From NCBI RefSeq assembly GCF_003933245.1, contig NZ_QUSX01000002.1, positions 744,001 through 808,000 of the forward strand: a stretch of 64,000 nucleotides of DNA, written 5' to 3'. This DNA comes from Maribacter algicola. Lineage in GTDB: Bacteria > Bacteroidota > Bacteroidia > Flavobacteriales > Flavobacteriaceae. Positions 61,968 to 64,000 of the stretch are shown one piece after another. The notes under the pieces are model-generated. The model was not told the DNA's origin, ran no database searches, and saw only the letters and a list, made by a program, of their open reading frames with translations. Every line of letters begins with the position of its first letter. Within the stretch, counting starts at the first letter, position 1. The position numbers were made by a program, and so were the translations under genes.

Positions 61968-62528
61968 ATGGTCCATTTGAAGCCAAATAAAGGTAAGTTG
62001 TTAATTGCAGAACCTTCGTTGACCGGAGACGTTTCATTTAATAGATCTGTGGTGTTATTGGCAGAACATAATGAAGAGGGTTCGGTTGGTTTTATTCTGA
62101 ACAAGCCTCTAGAGTATCAAATTAGCGATCTTATATCTGAAATCTCCAAGCCATTTCAAGTCTATAATGGCGGGCCCGTTGAGCAGGACAATCTATATTT
62201 TATACATAAGGTGCCGCATTTGATTGATAATAGTGTGGAAATATCCGATGGTATATACTGGGGCGGGGATTTTGATAAAACCGTCGACCTTATAAATAAT
62301 CATATCATTTCCGAAGACGATATCAGATTTTTTCTAGGCTACTCAGGATGGTCGTCCCTTCAGTTGGACAAAGAACTTTTGTCCAAGTCTTGGATCGTCG
62401 TCAAAAACGAATACCAAAGTCAAATCATCAAAAAATCGTCCGGGGCTTTTTGGAAGGAAAAAATGTTGGAACTAGGTGGGGATTATCTTCTATGGTCCAA
62501 TGCCCCAGAAAACCCTAGTCTTAATTAA
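61968..62528 (+). CDS. YqgE/AlgH family protein
   Basis: A 186-residue protein with the YqgE/AlgH fold: GKLLIAEPSLTGDVSFNRSVVLLAEHNEEGSVGFILNKPLE at the N-terminus, VYNGGPVEQDNLYFIH in the middle and RFFLGYSGWSSLQLDKEL near the end. The family (DUF179) is of unknown biochemical function, named for the algH alginate regulator in Pseudomonas. It overlaps the convergent aminotransferase gene by 4 bases. Complete length and no odd features. Confidence 0.9.
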   Translation: MVHLKPNKGKLLIAEPSLTGDVSFNRSVVLLAEHNEEGSVGFILNKPLEYQISDLISEISKPFQVYNGGPVEQDNLYFIHKVPHLIDNSVEISDGIYWGGDFDKTVDLINNHIISEDDIRFFLGYSGWSSLQLDKELLSKSWIVVKNEYQSQIIKKSSGAFWKEKMLELGGDYLLWSNAPENPSLN

Positions 62529-63370
62529 ACAACCAAACGGGCAATGGCATTCAATCTTCCCACAAGCTTTTTTGCAATTTCATAATTGAACTCCTTCTTG
62601 CGATATTTGGTCACTGGAATAATGCCGCTGATGGTATTGGTAATAAAAATTTCATCTGCCTTTTGAAGTTCAAAAGGAGAAATGCTTTCCTCCACAACAT
62701 TTAGATGTTCATCATCCTTCAATATAGAAATCAATTTCTTTCGAATAATACCATCCAAACAACCATCCTTTAGGGGTGGTGTCTTTATCGTATTCCCGGA
62801 AACCAAGAATAAATTTCCGTTGATGGCCTCTACTACCGATTTTTCAAGGTTCAACAACAAACAATTCGCATAATCATTCTCCTTGGCATAAATTCCTGCA
62901 ACCACAGGTAGGACCTTATTGTTCGTTTTTAAATTGGAGAGCATGTCCTTATTCACAAAGAAGTCCTTAAAAAGTTCAACTTCATAAGGTAATCCGTCCA
63001 GAACGTAAAACGGGGTTTCTAATTTTTTGGCACTCACCAGGTAGGAAGTATCATTGGTTTTTGGCGTATATAGCCCCCCATTATTTCTAAACACGGAAAA
63101 GCGGATTCTATGTGCTTGGGCATTTTCGTTCGCCAGCGTGGTCCTTTTGATTTCATCTTCAAAAAATTCCATCGTAAAATTCATGGGGATTTCCATACGT
63201 AAAATCCGCATGGAAGACATGAGTCTAAAATAATGATCTTCAAGAAAATAAATATGGCCATTTACGACTCGAATAGTCTCAAAAAGAGCATCACCGTATA
63301 AAAAACCACGATTGTCCTGATTAAAAATAGTATCGTGATCCCTATACAGTTCACCATTAAAATTTATCAT
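62525..63370 (-). CDS. Class IV aminotransferase (BCAT/ADC lyase type)
   Basis: A 281-residue PLP fold-type IV enzyme: start MINFNGELYRDHDTIFNQDNRGFLYGDALFETIRV, PLP lysine likely in SNLKTNNKVLPVVAG, and the phosphate-binding GNLFLVSGNTIKTPPLKDGCLDGIIR. Members are branched-chain aminotransferases, D-amino acid aminotransferases or aminodeoxychorismate lyase. PabC-like is most consistent with the short C-terminus, but the substrate is undecided. Its ATG directly abuts the T-run of a hairpin that follows the START-like gene (63371-63396), leaving no leader. Confidence 0.82.
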   Translation of the reverse strand: MINFNGELYRDHDTIFNQDNRGFLYGDALFETIRVVNGHIYFLEDHYFRLMSSMRILRMEIPMNFTMEFFEDEIKRTTLANENAQAHRIRFSVFRNNGGLYTPKTNDTSYLVSAKKLETPFYVLDGLPYEVELFKDFFVNKDMLSNLKTNNKVLPVVAGIYAKENDYANCLLLNLEKSVVEAINGNLFLVSGNTIKTPPLKDGCLDGIIRKKLISILKDDEHLNVVEESISPFELQKADEIFITNTISGIIPVTKYRKKEFNYEIAKKLVGRLNAIARLVV

Positions 63371-63396
63371 AAAAAAAGGCCTTTAAATTAAAGGCC
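63371..63396 (-). terminator. Hairpin abutting the aminotransferase start codon
   Basis: On the minus strand GGCCTTT / AAAGGCC (complement 63378-63384 / 63390-63396, 5-base loop) is followed by seven Ts, and the ATG of the aminotransferase is the next codon. It is 26 bases past the START-like stop, so it would end that transcript. Downstream expression then needs read-through or an internal start. Confidence 0.75.
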
Positions 63397-63422
63397 CAAA
63401 GATACGGTTTACTAGGGGAATT

Positions 63423-63806
63423 TTATTTTGAACCAAGTACCTGCTTTAAATCGGATATTTGATTTTCCCATAACATTTTTGCCTCGTCAACTTCGTCTTC
63501 CTCCGCAAAATCGGTAATGAACAAGGAAACGTCCTTTGTTATTTCGTCCACAATGATTTTCATTTCAAAATATGATCCATCGTCACTTTCGGCCCAAGAA
63601 AATCGTACAAATTCATCTGATTTCCTTTTAAGTAGTTTGGCCTCTTCTTCAGAACCGTCCCAAATGAATATATATTTTTCACCCCTGGAATTGACATTAT
63701 CGGCAAACCACTCTGAAAGTCCAGAGGGAGTCACCAAATATTGGTACAACAACTGGGGGGAGGATTGTATAACGTATTCTATCTCAAATTTAATTTTATC
63801 GCTCAT
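63423..63806 (-). CDS. START-like (AHSA1/SRPBCC) domain protein
   Basis: A 127-residue protein of the START-like family: KIKFEIEYVIQSSPQLLYQYLVTPSGLSEWFADNVNSRGEKYIFIWDGSEEEAKLLKRK and VRFSWAESDDGSYFEMKI are typical, with a C-terminal helix ending LKQVLGSK. It folds as a ligand-binding helix-grip domain (SRPBCC). The acidic Glu/Asp-rich surface is unusual for a membrane protein and it is cytosolic. Ligand unknown. Followed by a terminator and the aminotransferase gene. Confidence 0.83.
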   Translation of the reverse strand: MSDKIKFEIEYVIQSSPQLLYQYLVTPSGLSEWFADNVNSRGEKYIFIWDGSEEEAKLLKRKSDEFVRFSWAESDDGSYFEMKIIVDEITKDVSLFITDFAEEDEVDEAKMLWENQISDLKQVLGSK

Positions 63807-63889
63807 TCGATCATCTTTATGCGCCCAATATATATATTTCTACATGATTAAAAAATAAAAGAAGCTTATTATTTTTTAGCCTACTAATG

Positions 63890-63920
63890 TTGATGAACAA
63901 AAAATTAAACTCTATATTTG
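63890..63920 (+). promoter_or_regulatory. Promoter of tRNA-Met
   Basis: -33 TTG (63890-63892), 20-base spacer, -7 TATATTTG (63913-63920), an exact TAnnTTTG, then about 20 bases to the tRNA. Confidence 0.85.
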
Positions 63921-63939
63921 CAGCCGCAAAAAATGCCAT

Positions 63940-64000
63940 GGCGAGGTAGCTCAGCTGGTTAGAGCGTCGGATTCATAACCCGGAGGCCGAGGGTTCAAGT
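63940..64000 (+). tRNA. tRNA-Met (anticodon CAT), truncated by the window end
   Basis: The first 61 bases: acceptor GGCGAGG, D-arm AGCTCAGCTGGTTAGAGC, anticodon arm CGGATTCATAACCCG with CAT, and the start of the T-arm GAGGGTTCAAGT. It is probably the elongator type, since the acceptor begins G-G and the stem can pair; the 3' end lies beyond the window. Confidence 0.88.

Noticed and set aside
1..64000. CRISPR arrays, insertion sequences, prophage or integrase genes
   Set aside because: I saw no direct-repeat/spacer series, transposase motif, terminal inverted repeat pair around a gene, or phage structural protein.

Overview
The window is a gene-dense stretch of a Bacteroidota chromosome, almost certainly a marine member of the Flavobacteriaceae (Maribacter, Zobellia, Arenibacter or a relative). 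The grounds are Bacteroidota-specific families (DUF4290, DUF2911, DUF6340, a Lacal_2735-type small protein, BshB1, giant CcsBA, a type IX secretion C-terminal domain), lipoproteins with acidic export signals, almost no Shine-Dalgarno sequences, several TTG/GTG starts, and promoters of the TTG-N19/20-TAnnTTTG type. I see no insertion sequence, prophage, CRISPR array or plasmid function. This is mostly core chromosome with a few accessory cassettes.

Layout. 1-3.2 kb: end of the serine pathway (serC, serA), then small envelope proteins. 3.27-6.6 kb: a probable metal (zinc?) acquisition cassette made of a small His/Cys membrane protein, a ZnuD-like TonB receptor preceded by a near-perfect 23-bp palindrome, and an acidic surface-type lipoprotein. 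6.8-8.5 kb: a sulfite-dehydrogenase-like molybdoenzyme and its anchored cytochrome c. 9-11.8 kb: folE, a LolD-type ATPase, a CPBP protease and a TIGR02757 protein. 11.8-15.3 kb: a di-haem peroxidase with an extra helical N-terminal half, and a collagen-like/PhoX-like lipoprotein. 15.5-24.8 kb: a Gfo/Idh/MocA oxidoreductase with a perfect 21-bp palindrome before it, an S10 carboxypeptidase, an SGNH esterase, a carotenoid-desaturase-like flavoprotein, a PhyH oxygenase, a decayed NTF2-like lipoprotein gene and an M28 peptidase. 25.1 kb: tRNA-His with its own promoter and terminator.

25.5-29.8 kb holds two tandem paralogous TPR histidine kinases without a response regulator. 29.8-33.2 kb: BshB1, a transsulfuration enzyme and an M14 carboxypeptidase. 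33.2-36.4 kb: the fused cytochrome c maturation protein CcsBA. 36.5-40 kb: a DUF2520 protein, KdsC-like phosphatase, Maf, a lipoprotein and an MscS-like channel. 40-45.6 kb: a large PIG-L deacetylase, a 37-residue membrane peptide, a sodium/solute symporter and galactokinase, which looks like a sugar uptake and processing operon. 48.1-50.7 kb: an SRPBCC/SDR/photolyase operon behind an inverted repeat that overlaps the promoter, probably light- or stress-controlled.

50.7-57.9 kb holds lipoprotein, M20 amidohydrolase, VOC, GNAT, pirin, murA (Asp in place of the catalytic Cys), DUF4290 and DUF493 genes. 58-64 kb holds an AAA NTPase, recQ, fmt, HU, YqgE, a class IV aminotransferase, a START-like protein and the start of tRNA-Met with a textbook promoter.

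No wholly new system is evident. The most promising leads are the operator-like palindromes (3592, 16659, 48113, 9629), the metal cassette, the unusual peroxidase/PhoX-like lipoprotein pair, and the tiny membrane peptide translationally coupled to the symporter operon.
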